The notes under the pieces are model-generated. The model was not told the DNA's origin and made no database searches. It was given only the letters and a program-made list of their open reading frames with translations. This document shows positions 23,674 through 33,767 of a DNA stretch of 33,803 nt, one piece after another. Each line of letters starts with the position of its first letter. Position 1 is the first letter of the stretch. Source of the stretch: Bigelowiella natans CCMP2755 (Eukaryota; Cercozoa; Chlorarachniophyceae). The DNA lies in contig ADNK01000440.1 of the NCBI GenBank assembly GCA_000320545.1, positions 1-33,803 on the forward strand, in the 5' to 3' direction. Position numbers and translations under genes: made by a program.

Positions 23674-25067
23674 ACACCTTGCGCATTAACCTCACCTTTC
23701 TTCTTCTTCTTGTTCTTCTTTTTCTTGTTCTTCTTTTTCTTGTTCTTCTTCTTCTTCCAGATTGGAGTTGGTGGTCAGGATGATAATGAGGATGGAGATG
23801 GAAACAAGAAGAAGAAGAAGAAGTGCGCGAAGCCCCTAGCAGGAGGAATGACAGGTACGCCAACATGCGAGAACGGCGGCAACGATGATGAAAGCCATTT
23901 CAATGAACAAATAATATCATCTTTGCAGATATGTGCTCATTTATTCTTCTGACCCTCCCTTAATACCTTTTGCACTCAACTTAATCGCGGTTGTGTGTAA
24001 TCATTGATCAACACCTTCATCAGAGCGGGCGAGTGGCGGTAAGGGTGGCGGCGCTGCGGAGGAGTTCTTTGAGAGGGCAATGAGTAAGTAGTGTTAATGT
24101 AGTCCTTGCAGCATGCAGGGGAGACCAAGTGACATTTGATAGCGGCAGCAATGGCGGTTTTAAAAAAGGGATGACGAGCGATAATGTAGTGGTGGTGTTG
24201 ACCACTATGATACAGACAACGAGAGTGTAGTATGATAGAACACCCCCCCTCCCGTGCCCCCCGGGGCCAGATGGGGGAAAGTAGAGAGCTCTTCCAAAGT
24301 GCTCAAATGCTTTTCTGTTGGTCGCCTCAGTAGTAGTAGATGTGTTTTTGGTAATGGAGCGTTGTATCATATCGATCTTGCCTTCTCCTGCATTCTTCAG
24401 GCATAACAGACAGCGAAGACGAAGGAGTAGTCTCCCCCGACCAACGGAGAGTTATGAGGCAGCTAGGCGACTACTATTCGAGTGAGTACTCAGTACAAAG
24501 GAGGAGGAGGAGGAGGAGGAGGAGGAGGAGGAGGAGAAGATGATGAAGAAGAAGAGAACAACGGGAAGAATTTGGCGCGATGGCGCTTTTATGAAATGTA
24601 GCGTGCTGTTATATTTTGATAAGAGTCAAAATCATCTCTGGATTCTTGTGTGGAATTATTCCAGTACCCAACGTTTTTGATAGTACTGATGCGTTATTAT
24701 TATTGCTGAAAATGATTCCTACGGCATCACCCCCTCCCCAGCTATGCAACGAATAGGCGAAGAGAAGGGAGACGGCATTGACCAAACCGCGCAGGGTGAA
24801 GCAGAGAATGGTGTTAAAGGAAGCGGGAAGGATGATGAAGTACAAGAAGGAATGGCAGAGATGAAGGCTCAGCAGGGCAGCACAACCACCACAGGAGTAA
24901 TAGGAAAAGTAATTGAGAGAGAAGAAGTGAACAAAGATAGAGCGAATACGAATGAGGTGGATGGAGAAGAGAAGGGAACTGAAAGGGCCCAAGAAGCAGG
25001 GGATGATACCGTCGTCAGAAAGCAGCAACTGAAGGTGACTGGATCAAAGTTGAATTGCCGTGCGTAA
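11128..25067 (+). CDS. RGS-domain and DENN-domain fusion protein, about 1,800 residues
   Basis: About 40 exons join with consistent phase except at one junction (14409/15099). The N-terminal part uses exons 11128-11471, 11566-11646, 12098-12208, 12815-12889, 13038-13081 and 13236-13318. It is basic and Ser-rich, probably disordered, and contains the conserved-looking block IDLNDFLSDKP-PYSELIRKGKRW. Domain order is then an RGS-like fold (~247-448), uDENN (~449-740), cDENN (~975-1413), dDENN (~1414-1510) and an acidic/Lys-rich tail to the stop TAA at 25067. DENN modules usually act as GDP-GTP exchange factors for Rab GTPases; RGS domains usually accelerate GTP hydrolysis by G-alpha. Possible starts are ATG at 11128, 11170 or 11191; the last precedes a basic run (ALRLNRFSKIFRRKNK) and is attractive. 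Many introns, and some exons, carry microsatellites. Confidence 0.85.
11876..11966. repeat. (CT)n then (TG)n microsatellite in an RGS-DENN intron
   Basis: About 27 CT units run into about 16 TG units within the intron 11647-12097. Confidence 0.92.
13634..13650. repeat. C-homopolymer just before a splice acceptor
   Basis: Seventeen C residues end seven bases before exon 8 of the RGS-DENN gene (starts 13658), acting as its polypyrimidine tract. A similar C-run at about 15076-15090 precedes exon 11. Confidence 0.9.
14262..14304. repeat. Pyrimidine microsatellite, CTCT with TTT interruptions
   Basis: A CT-rich repeat lies in the intron before RGS exon 10 and probably supplies its polypyrimidine tract. 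Confidence 0.8.
15584..15625. repeat. CACCAAG heptamer, six tandem copies, in an intron
   Basis: Six exact 7-nt units sit within intron 15216-15723 of the RGS-DENN gene. Confidence 0.9.
15724..17703 (+). other. uDENN subdomain, exons 12-16 of the RGS-DENN gene
   Basis: Exons 15724-15932, 16094-16147, 16342-16658, 17028-17164 and 17281-17703. NLLEYVCVLVPE is the first uDENN strand. FVRRWPLENRPGCPLPPQ and HLSGLCFRRGDP match the conserved 'YP....LP.gL..FCFP.G' block. RVYNFVLTVMGGFHLHAACL matches the 'F.LT..G.rlYg.cL' strands. Between these blocks are long Ser/Thr- and Lys-rich insertions (exons 14 and 15) and a Pro-rich stretch at the start of exon 16. The insertions make this uDENN much longer than in typical proteins. 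Confidence 0.8.
16819..16926. repeat. (CT)n and (CA)n microsatellites in an RGS-DENN intron
   Basis: A CT tract (16819-16853) and a CA tract (about 16893-16926) both lie in intron 16659-17027. Confidence 0.9.
18618..18659 (+). repeat. (GGT)n microsatellite inside a coding exon
   Basis: About 14 GGT units lie in exon 18 (18563-18745) and would encode a poly-Gly run followed by Glu-rich sequence, within the low-complexity insertion of cDENN. Confidence 0.8.
19246..19304. repeat. (CA)n then (TA)n microsatellite before exon 20
   Basis: A CA tract (19246-19276) and a TA tract (19281-19304) end five bases before exon 20 of the RGS-DENN gene (19310). Confidence 0.9.
19861..19879. repeat. C-homopolymer, 19 bases
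   Basis: An uninterrupted C-run in intron 19812-20073 of the RGS-DENN gene. Confidence 0.92.
21533..21575. repeat. (TA)n microsatellite
   Basis: About 21 TA units in the intron between cDENN exon 27 and dDENN exon 28. A second TA tract of about 15 units follows exon 29 at 21853-21882. Confidence 0.92.
21677..22331 (+). other. dDENN subdomain, exons 28-31 of the RGS-DENN gene
   Basis: Exons 21677-21724, 21816-21849, 22002-22067 and 22210-22331. LAIELRMSLGKAWAHMLSGY matches the dDENN 'iR..F......ll.gYr' helix. FDAPTFLNTRPRHNV and FLKAIFKTSAFRDFLETR match 'Fl.s.p...pFl..f..Tq.F..Fi..R'. Together with uDENN and cDENN this gives all three parts of the DENN module. Confidence 0.87.
22511..25067 (+). 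other. C-terminal tail, exons 32-40 of the RGS-DENN gene
   Basis: Exons 22511-22537, 22622-22645, 22870-22940, 23113-23162, 23450-23613, 23761-23854, 24024-24083, 24401-24481 and 24742-25067. AEAHRLYDSRGEINIDVHVV and SLMQPDLPWASPDET look ordered. The rest is acidic with a poly-Gly run (exon 36), a Lys6 run (exon 37) and a charged Glu/Lys/Gln-rich end. All nine exons keep phase to the stop. No further domain is recognised. Confidence 0.75.
22568..22602. repeat. Short direct and inverted repeat in an 84-nt intron
   Basis: The word GAGGTACTACTAG occurs twice in tandem; the second copy forms a perfect 9-bp inverted repeat with TAGTACCTC around a single base. It fills much of intron 22538-22621 and could fold as a hairpin in the transcript. 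Confidence 0.6.
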
Positions 25068-26326
25068 AAAGGGTGTTTGAACCTCTTATTACAACTGCGA
25101 AGGCGACGATGACAACCTCATTCACACCTTCATGATACCCTTTTTCTTCAATCGCCCGATCTATTTGGCACTGATTTTTTTGGGGGGTATTTGGCCGCTG
25201 GGCTGTTACCATCTTCTCGTCATCACGGCTATTTGGGCCACCAATGCTCTCGTCGACACACAATTTCGCTTTATTAATTAGCCCACTTTCACTCTGCTCT
25301 CCCCCCTCTCTTCTGTCGTTGCAAAATTCATTCTTGTGAAGAAGAAGAAAAAGGACATGCAACACTTATTCAAACGAAATAAGGCCGAATAATACACTAA
25401 TGGCAGCAAGCAACCTCTGGAGACTGACGCGCAATGAAACGCATGCTACAATTCCTGACGTTTTCCTTATTGGTGTTTGTTTATAATCAGGAGTTAGACC
25501 TTGCATAGGAAGTGAACGCAAGAGGAAAAGAAAAATATATAGATAGTGTATAGCGTAAATTTCGTCCTACATGCTTTTGGACTTAAAAAGATTGGTAGAA
25601 TGAAGATTGTCATAATCATTTTGATATCGAAATGCTTATCATGCTAGCATGTCATGCGCTAGTGCGGACATTCATGCACATTTCTAGCTAGCTAGATTTA
25701 GATACATGCTAGCATGGTTGCCTGCGCGTCGAAATTTCTTACTCGTTGCTGGATACATCTTCCTATCTAGCTATGCATGCGTGTGGAAAATATGATGAAA
25801 ATGCACATCACCTACCCAGCTAGTAGCTAGACTAGCTAGATCACCTGTAGTTGCGGCTGTCCTCTATTTCTTGTGTTCTAGCTTTGCGCGACATCTGTCA
25901 CACATCGAAGCGATGATGATGTCTAGTACGCACGCCACACGCTAGCACGTCTCTAGGTCTGGACGTGCTACAGCTAGCTAGTGCGTGCACAACAGCATCG
26001 CACATCCAGCTAGCCAGATGGCTTCCGCTGAAAATTTATTATGAAAGCTAGCAAGCGAGCGCTAGCTAGCTAGAGCGTGTTCTCTAGCATTCTAGAGTCG
26101 TGCACATCGCCTAGACATTTTGGACAAGCTAGCAAGCTAGCAAGAGATGATGTCTGATGTGATCTAGATAGATACAGAGTCTGCAAAAAAGGAGATCTTG
26201 ATTGTCATAATGTAATGTGACTGCTCACGAAGAGCACGATTTTTGTTATAACAGTCTAATTGTCCAGCGAAGTTATATTGAATGCGCTCGAGCGATTGCA
26301 CTAGAGAGACCACGTAACACAAATAA
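25068..26326. other. Intergenic region between convergent genes, with CTAG/CATG-rich island
   Basis: The 3' ends of the RGS-DENN gene and alpha-adaptin copy B face each other here. No gene is supported; the minus-strand open frame at 25015-25365 overlaps the RGS-DENN end and has no homology I recognise. From about 25630 to 26160 the sequence is dense in CTAG, GCTAGC and CATG, with exact CATGCTAGCATG palindromes at 25640-25651 and 25705-25716. Confidence 0.55.
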
Positions 26327-27707
26327 TTATAGTTTTTCGTGAATAAGTTTGACGGAGGCCATAATTGCTGAACTCAATGCGCCACTCTGGGACTTAACAG
26401 CAACTTGAAATGCAGAACGTTTCAATTGGAATCTGAGACGAAGAACAATCAAAAAACGTCCGGGAACACATTCGTAATAAATATATCTCCCAAAAGTTAT
26501 GAACACGAATATGAGGTATGACCTCACGAGTATTGGCATACGAAGAACATCTTCGTTGCTAGTCCCCTTTCGGGTAGCTTCGAAAATACCTGCGAGATTC
26601 AATAGCCGTTCGGCGTGTGATATGATGGAATCAAAGGATGAGAAAATTTAATGCGAATCACCGGCAAGGCAAAGTACTGTTTTGGGTTTTGCCACAATTC
26701 CACTCATATCGACGATTTTACAGTGAAGTTCTAACCCAATACTCACGTTCAAATCATTTTGTAACTCACATAAACAGCGTTTAATATCATGGATGTAGAA
26801 AACAGAGTCATTTAACTATATTACGATTTGAGAGGGATTCTTTAAAAGAATCGATATCTTCAATGTTACTGGCGAGGTCAACAATAGTCTTGGCCTCATG
26901 AGTCCATGACTTCCAAAGCTCGACAAATTTCTTTCCAGAACATAGATGAGACTTGATGAACTGTGTGACTATGATTGGAAAATTGATGTGGACATCGTTT
27001 TCTTCTCCGCCGAGTGTGAATCTTAGCACAGCACCCAATGGCTGATAAAACACAAGAATTCTCATTAAGAATTCTGATAATTAAAATGTAAATCCCAGAA
27101 GAAAGAATTTACCGTAGCCATAGGTCGATGGCACTGTATGCGGAGAAATTGCCGTTCTTGTTTTTTAGCTTCAACCGTGAGGGGATCATTTGGAACGAGC
27201 GATACAGTAGCGTCTGGAGTTTTTCCAAAACTGCAGCTTAGTTCCTCGATTGGAAGCGTTGATTTATTTCCGTAAAAAATTTTCATCTTCATCTCATGGC
27301 CTGTCTGTTAAACCATCATTTCGATTTAGAGTCCTAATATTTTTTTTACGTGGAAAATAAATTACCCCCACTTGCATCTTGACACCTATTTGAAGTAGAG
27401 GAGAAGAATAGAGATACCCGGAGCCGCTTGCAGATTGAAGTAATGCTTGGAGCTCTTGTTTTGTTTGATCTTCAAATACTTCTTCAACCTCTTCATCCTG
27501 TTTATTTCGGATTAGTGTGCCACTCTCAACAGTTTGAGCTGTTATACCTCATCTTCGTCCTCATCATCTTCATCTTCATCCTCAGTGATCTACATATAAT
27601 GATGTGATGAATGTCCTATATGTTTAGTAATTATTTTTGACCTGGGCTTTTTCTCCCTTCTCTTCGACAATTCTCCTCTTTGATTGAGTTTCAACTCTCT
27701 TCAGGAG
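26327..27707 (-). other. Hinge and ear exons of alpha-adaptin copy B
   Basis: Exons 27707-27642, 27589-27548, 27497-27366, 27304-27113, 27041-26825, 26730-26662 and 26589-26327. The acidic hinge is exon 27589-27548. LLQIGVKMQVGTGHEMKMKI and FYGNKSTLPIEELSCSF are the sandwich subdomain. FPIIVTQFIKSHLCSGKKF with KFVELWKSW is the platform, keeping the Trp used to bind DPF/W-type motifs. The last exon may contain a 36-nt GT-AG intron (26522-26487); both the spliced and unspliced forms stay in frame to the stop. Confidence 0.8.
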
Positions 27708-30700
27708 CTTTAAACAGGGAGACGTATTAATCACAACATCAGAAATAAATTCCCATCATACATGACATACCATGTTGTCAGATTGATCTCTCTCGAAGGC
27801 AGGCATGACTTCAAAAACGCTTTCAATCAAGTTCTCGTCCACGTTTGAGTTTATTGCACTATACTCGCACGCTCGCTGTTGTATTTCGACATCCGCATGC
27901 ACTTTGTATTGAGAGAAGAGTTTAGACAGCCTAATGCAAGTCTTCATTAGTGAAACTTGTGACTCGATAGCTAAACCGTGTATTACTCAGGTCTGAGATC
28001 TTCAAAAGTATTTGCAAGTTTCACAAATGCAGAAAGAAGCAATGCTTGCGTAGATGGAGAACTTGTGGGAAAATGGCGATTGAGAACATTGAACAAATTT
28101 CTTCCCTACAAAATATGTAAATAGTGACTGTGCGCGCTACTACATCGAAATCTGCTAAAGTGAAGGATAGTGTGTCAAGTTATCTACCGTTATCTTCTTG
28201 CTGAACATTTGGTCACAAAATTCGCCAATAATGTATCTGATAATGCAAGCTCTAAGATATATGGCACTGATAGCTCCAAAGGAACTTACCCCCCGACTTT
28301 AATTCCATTTTCATGGATCTTGCCTTCTAGAGCTTTGTACTGCAGATGATATATTGAGATTGACTGAGTTTCACGTATGGTTTTTGTATTGAAAGGTGTA
28401 CCATAGTCAGAGCAGCATACTTTTGAAGACGTTCATTGTTGGTGACAATTTGTATCACTCGGTACCAAATGTCATCAGAGATGTAGTCACCTTAGTTTAG
28501 AATTTTATACACATGATGTATCTGACAACATAATCCATCTTAATTCTTTTACCCGCAAGTGTGAGAAGTTTTAGGATCACATCAATGTACCTATCAAGAT
28601 TTTGTATCTGAATGAGTTCAGCAATCACTAACTAAGTGTATCTTATCTTACTGTGCAAAGTTTATTTTCTAAATTTTCTTCTGACCATCGTAGATCGGTT
28701 GCAAAGCGTTCCGCAAGAATTGCAATTTTAAGGACCAGCTCTAGTACATAAAAATTACATTATTATTGGCACATCGACATTGTGAATAGGATTTAAACCT
28801 TCTCGAATTTGGTACTCTGCTGCATGTAAAAACACCAAGAGTTCCTGTTCCAGAAGCATTTTGTCATAATCCAACCCTCACGGAAGGTAATTTTATATCT
28901 CACCTGTATTATCTTTGGAGCATTGCTTTCATCACACATGACAAAAAGCATGTCCAAGGCCTACGGAAAAACTTGTTCAGATTCAATGAAACCATTTTAT
29001 CTTTTAGTTACCCTCTTTCGGATGGAGATGTCAAGGTCTTTGTGCAAAGAATATTGAATTGTTGTCAATTGTTCTTGAATTTTGGGCAGTGTACCCTCGA
29101 CCTACAATTCAATAAAATTGTGTAAATAATTTATTTCCCGTGTATCAGCATAACAACGATACTTTTGCTAGCCTTGCCATGCAGTCAAGTCCCAGATATC
29201 GGATATTGGCTTCCTTTAAAGCTACAAACCTTAGTTACAGTACGGCAATTGTAAACGATATTATTCTAAATAGCATTTTTGAGAAACCTGCCAAGCAAAG
29301 CCGCTGCTTTTTCCAACATAGCCTGGAAAAAATTTGGCAACCAATATCATTTCTAGACGAATCAGGAGATTTGTATAGATACCCTGTTGTGAAATTCGCC
29401 ATTCTGAGCATAATGAATGATTAGATTCAAGCATTCGAAAAGTATTGCATGATCAGCGTTGCTTTTATTTGCCTTTGCCCCCTGCATGAATTCGAATTCA
29501 GAAGATACATTAACGAATGAACTTTTCACGTACCTTGGATGTCTTTTTCTTTTCAGTAGATAAGATCTTGCCGATAGTGTCCTCCAGACGCTTTTTATCT
29601 TCATCACGGCTTGGAAATGGAAAGTATCTGGATTGTAATAACGAATTTTCATTTCTTTTCTTCTCAGCCTTGGAAACACGTGATCGAATTACTGGAGGAG
29701 TCGAAGGCATCTAATCTGTAACCAGGGGCATAGGGTCCCGTAGTACTTGTAGTCGTTATGGGACCGAGTTGCTTTGAAAGCTAGCTAAATAATTCAAAGA
29801 AATGTTAGAACATATTAGATTTTTACATTTTTTTTTAGATTGACGACTGTTTACCTTTTGAAGTAGTCGAATAGTTTTGGGAACAGCATCCTCGAAGACT
29901 GGAGGTACAGGAGGCTTTTGGGTGTAATAACCCACGAGGCCTTATAATAGTAAAACTGAATAAGCTGTGTGAATGAGATGACATGGCAGCCCAAGAATAT
30001 CATTTTAATCGCTAAACATACTTCAAATAGTTCCCCTACCAATTAATAATGTCAGAGCAGATGTGGCTACTCCATACTCGTCTCCAATCATTGCAATAAC
30101 CTAACATGACTTGTAGTTTGAAAAATATGTCATGAAATTAACATTACCGCGCCGCATACCTTTGGAGCTACTGCATCAACTTCAATATTATCTATCATTG
30201 GAACATAATGTTGTTTGAATGTTTGAGTTTTAATACTAAGAAGCTTGAAAACGTACCTGGTGCTCGCTTAAAGAGTTTCAGAAGACATAGACAAGCTTTC
30301 TTTCGAACAATACTCTTGGATGTTCTAAATTCAGAAAATAGAATATTCTTCAGGCTATCCTTACTTAAGGTAACATAAATCTAAAGTATCAGTATTATTT
30401 TGCTTATCACCCGGATGTTAGCAGTAAGCATACATCTTTCCATAATGCGTCCGACATATTTCTCCCTTAGAATTCAAACTCATTATTAAGATGATGTTAA
30501 TATTGAAAATTTCAAATACAGATTACCCCCAACATTCGCCACCATGGATAATGCCAAGCATTGAATAATCTACAGAGATTACTCTTTTATGGAATTTGTT
30601 TAATGCTGTCAAAAAAATAGAGACCTCTGGTGTTTCTTTGTTTAGATCATTTTTAATTGCTTGGGTGATCATCGTCAGCAATTCATGACGTTCGTTGAAC

Positions 30701-31378
30701 ATGATGGAACATACGGTGTATCCCTGTTTATACGCTGTAAATATAACGACAAATCTTCTTGATTAGAGACATATCGATTTACTGTTTTCTTTTCGCTGTA
30801 TGTCTTCGCGGTGATTAGCTGCATCGCTTCAACATGACCGATGTCGACATCATATCCCAGAATATAAATGTAAAGTAGCTTCCATGTGTATTTTTTCCTG
30901 CTGTATCTGAGGGGTTTTATGCATATTTTAGATGACTATCCTGCTATGAGATCTTGAAATCAACTTTAGCTTCTAATTTCATTTATTTCTATATTTTTCG
31001 TACGCATCGAGTCTTGCTCCTTTTTGAAATTTGTTCCTAATAATCAATACATCAACGTCACAAGGAGATCAGCGGAGATTGTATGTATAATCACCTGATA
31101 TTGGAGAGCTCCTTTAGAACACGGTTGTGCTCTAACTCCTTACTCGAACCTAAATTTCATGAAATTACTATTAATGTCACAACGTGCACACGGCATGGTT
31201 GCACACATTTACACAACATCTAGATAACAATACAAAGATCAAATTCATTGCAATATGTAAACACAATGCACGCAAATTATATAACGATATCACTGCAACA
31301 ACAATTAAAGGTATCTATCAATAGATAACATTTGCGGATGTCCGTGATGAAGTTAGTCAGGCCTCGCATGCTCGTCAT
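26327..31378 (-). CDS. AP2A: AP-2 complex subunit alpha (alpha-adaptin), copy B
   Basis: Second AP-2 alpha subunit, 33 exons and about 941 residues, all joined in phase. It begins MTSMRGLTNFITDIR at 31378, keeps the basic YSRKKYTWK patch, the HEAT trunk, an acidic hinge (EDEDEDDEDEDE) and an ear. The first 16 codons, the 49-nt first exon, the 124-nt block and the 99-nt block have the same lengths and phases as in copy A, proving shared ancestry. DNA here is AT-rich, unlike copy A, and introns interrupt about every 85 coding bases. No frame break is needed. The two copies differ throughout, so this is an old duplication. Because copy A may carry a frameshift, B could be the functional subunit, or both may serve different routes. 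Confidence 0.93.
27771..31378 (-). other. Trunk exons of alpha-adaptin copy B
   Basis: Exons in gene order: 31378-31330, 31149-31095, 31036-31004, 30906-30783, 30723-30625, 30569-30527, 30465-30411, 30324-30257, 30191-30160, 30100-30040, 29940-29855, 29784-29693, 29627-29534, 29481-29383, 29322-29288, 29229-29163, 29101-29012, 28960-28904, 28844-28799, 28740-28686, 28590-28553, 28490-28402, 28339-28290, 28236-28188, 28105-27987, 27930-27771. Segments such as LKEANIRYLGLDCMARLAK, AILAERFATDL, YISDDIWYRVIQIVTNNE and KVHADVEIQQRACEY match alpha-adaptin HEAT repeats. The shortest exon is 32 nt. Confidence 0.88.
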
Positions 31379-31801
31379 TGTTGCTAGATGGCTTCCTTCG
31401 ATATCTGTATTTGATTGGATTGATTCACTAGGTAAGACATCGAACAGATTTTGTCGCTGACATGAAATGTCGTCGATTTCAACTTCACCTAGTGTACAAA
31501 GTTCATTGCATGCAAAAGTTCTAGATTTGTGGTCGCTGTGCGAGAGATCTTTCAAAAATTCATGCCGTCTAGGTGGTTTCCATGGGCTTCCTGGGATTTC
31601 AGGTGGATTTCTCGATTGTTTGAAAAAAAGAAGACACCACTCAAATTCAGGTTGAAACGAGATTTTGCAATTTGGATGAAGCCGCATCCAACTTGAAGCG
31701 AGCCTTGAATCTTTCAAACTTGTCACAGTGCTTGTGCGATTGTCAACACGAATCCGCAATCGGCTGGACGTTGGGGACACTGCTAGACTGCATTTGTTCA
31801 T
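31379..31801 (-). other. Open in-frame extension upstream of alpha-adaptin copy B start
   Basis: The reading frame of exon 1 stays open for 141 codons upstream of the conserved start, to an ATG at 31801. The part nearest the gene (PPEIPGSPWKPPRRHEFLKD, then LGEVEIDDISCQRQNLFDVL) has balanced protein-like composition. It could be an N-terminal extension, a separate exon, or an open 5' UTR. Other alpha-adaptins start near MRGL, so the conserved ATG at 31378 is preferred. Confidence 0.35.
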
Positions 31802-32864
31802 TGATCATTCCACCATCATGCTCCTTGAGTGTGCAAAGTGCAAAGTTTTGCAGAGCAATTGTGTCCAGTTTGGCAACAACACCTGTTTGGCTGTGTCCAT
31901 CAGTCTGTGTTGGCAACTTGCTGCACAATTGAATTCACTTCGTTCGTTCACTCGTTCACCCAACATCTTGTTGAAATGCCGAATTGAATGCAAACCAAGT
32001 GCAATGAATCAATCAACGGAAATGGCATGCCAGCATGCAGGCGGAGGGCACTTTTGGACTTGCTTTGCCAGTTTGGTGTGCTCACTTGTTGTGCTTTTCA
32101 CACGAAGTCAAACAAACCAAGTTGGCAACTCCAACCGGTGCAAATTGTGTGCATCGTCTCACGTCACATGCACACAGAAGCGTGCACGCACGTCTAGACG
32201 TGTTTTGATTCATCGAGCTGTGTGTGACCCACTTGTTTGGACGTGCACGCTGGACGCACCGCTCTCCAGCTCTCATCACGCACCCATTGAATCGATCTGG
32301 ACATGTCTAGATGTTGTGGACAGAGCCCCAGCTAGCCAGCCTCCACGAATGGCACGTGGTCATGATGACGTGCTCAATTCATGGGCCAATTTTCATCAGT
32401 GCTCATCAGCTAGTCAGGGTCAGGTTAGACTGTCCTCTGTAGCACAAAAATGTGATCATGCATGCTAGCATGCGCGATGCTGCGCCAGTTTGCTATTTGA
32501 TGTGATTGCAGCGATTGATCACGAAAGCTGCCATGTCCTTGTCGTCGAGCCATTCTAGCATTCCACGCCATGACACATCTAGACATGCGCTGAATCGCAT
32601 GAGTTTGCTGGATCTTAGGAGAGCGCAGTGTGCATTGTAGTACGATTTTGATTCCAATTTGTGTCATTTTGAATCAGTTTTAACTATTTCACTCTCTACT
32701 TTCTCTCAAAAAGCATCAGCTTGCAAATGAATCTAAAACAGTGTCAAGTCGAGCCTGGATTGTCTCGTAGAGCACGAAGAAGAGAACCTAGGACACATGT
32801 TGCAAGATATCGTGCACTTGCATTAAAACATTGAATACGATAAACTAGAATTTAAGAAAACAAA
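31802..32864. other. Intergenic region with CTAG/CATG-rich island
   Basis: No gene is supported. The plus-strand open frame 31728-32468 overlaps the upstream extension of copy B and shows word-repeat composition (TTGGCAAC, GTGTGCA, CTAGACGTG). An exact CATGCTAGCATG palindrome lies at 32461-32472. Confidence 0.5.
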
Positions 32865-33643
32865 TCATATTTTAATACTTCGTAGAAGAGTAATACACTC
32901 CTGGTTTTGTCGCAGTACACACTTTCACCCATTCTCACCATAGCCGTAGGTACAACGTTTTGCATCATGGACTCGACTATTGAACATGCTTTCTGTGCCA
33001 TTCATACCACTGTGGGGCCTTTATTAAGATAGTTCGCTGAAAATCCGCGCCACATGAAGCTAACGTATGTATAGGTGATAGGGCCAAAAATTACTGACGG
33101 TGCTCAGTTGCAATCCATGTCTGCAAATTGTACACGAACATATACAAACAAACTGCCACAAACAAACTGTATGCACGCACCTAATTCCTTCAGATGCGAG
33201 GCATTTTCTGAAACAATCAGTCATGCTTGTGTAGCGTATGCCTCTGCCAGCTTCGTCAAATGGCTGCGACATCATCCGAGATTTTACCTTAAATTATATC
33301 ATGGGTGCATTTCAACAACAGTCTCCCTACAGCATTCTCAAACAGTACTTACGTGGGTCTCCTATGTTGGCCAAGGTATTTTAATTAGAATTATATCGTG
33401 TATGGTTTGGGAAAAAGAAAATATACGGATGTGCCTACGTACCACATCAAACGGCGAACTAGCAGCGGTAGCACACAGTCCTGCCAGAGCACCCGTTTTC
33501 AAATGTAAGCTAATTCCATCATCTAACCCCTGCCTCCTAAACATTGCTTTGATTTCGTCGTAGGAACCCAGTTCGGCAGCCGCTACTACTGCTGCCCGCG
33601 AAGCCGTTGCACCTACGCCACGATAGAGGCCTCCAAATCCATT
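32865..33643 (-). CDS. Mitochondrial carrier family (SLC25) protein, C-terminal part, 5' end outside window
   Basis: Exons in gene order: 33643-33443, 33287-33181, 33059-33008 and 32900-32865 (stop TGA), in phase throughout. The first reads NGFGGLYRGVGATASRA and later GALAGLCATAASSPFDV, joining VKSRMMSQP to form PFDVVK, the Px[DE]xx[KR] carrier signature at the end of an odd-numbered helix. YTSMTDCFRKCLASEGIR followed by FMWRGFSANYLNKGPTV is the typical matrix loop and last helix start. The AELGSYDEIK segment resembles the uncoupling-protein, dicarboxylate and oxoglutarate carrier branch, acting in the mitochondrial inner membrane. The substrate cannot be assigned. About the last third to half of the protein is present; the final exon is only 36 nt and is the least certain. 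Confidence 0.82.
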
Positions 33644-33759
33644 CTAGCGAGTAGCCCGAGAAGCATAATAGGCGTTAGTGCCATGTTCTCACAACAAGAC
33701 GGATAATAAGCACCTATGTTCTATCTATCACTCTTTGTGCAAATTTTCCCCTTTATATT

Positions 33760-33767
33760 CCCCCCCC

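Noticed and set aside
27931-27986. Apparent frame break in alpha-adaptin copy B at the same trunk position as in copy A
   Set aside because: A normal 56-nt GT-AG intron (27986-27931) joins the flanking exons in phase, so only copy A is affected.
31728-32468. 246-codon plus-strand ORF
   Set aside because: Composition follows the repeated short words of the island, no family is recognised, and it overlaps the open minus-strand region upstream of copy B.
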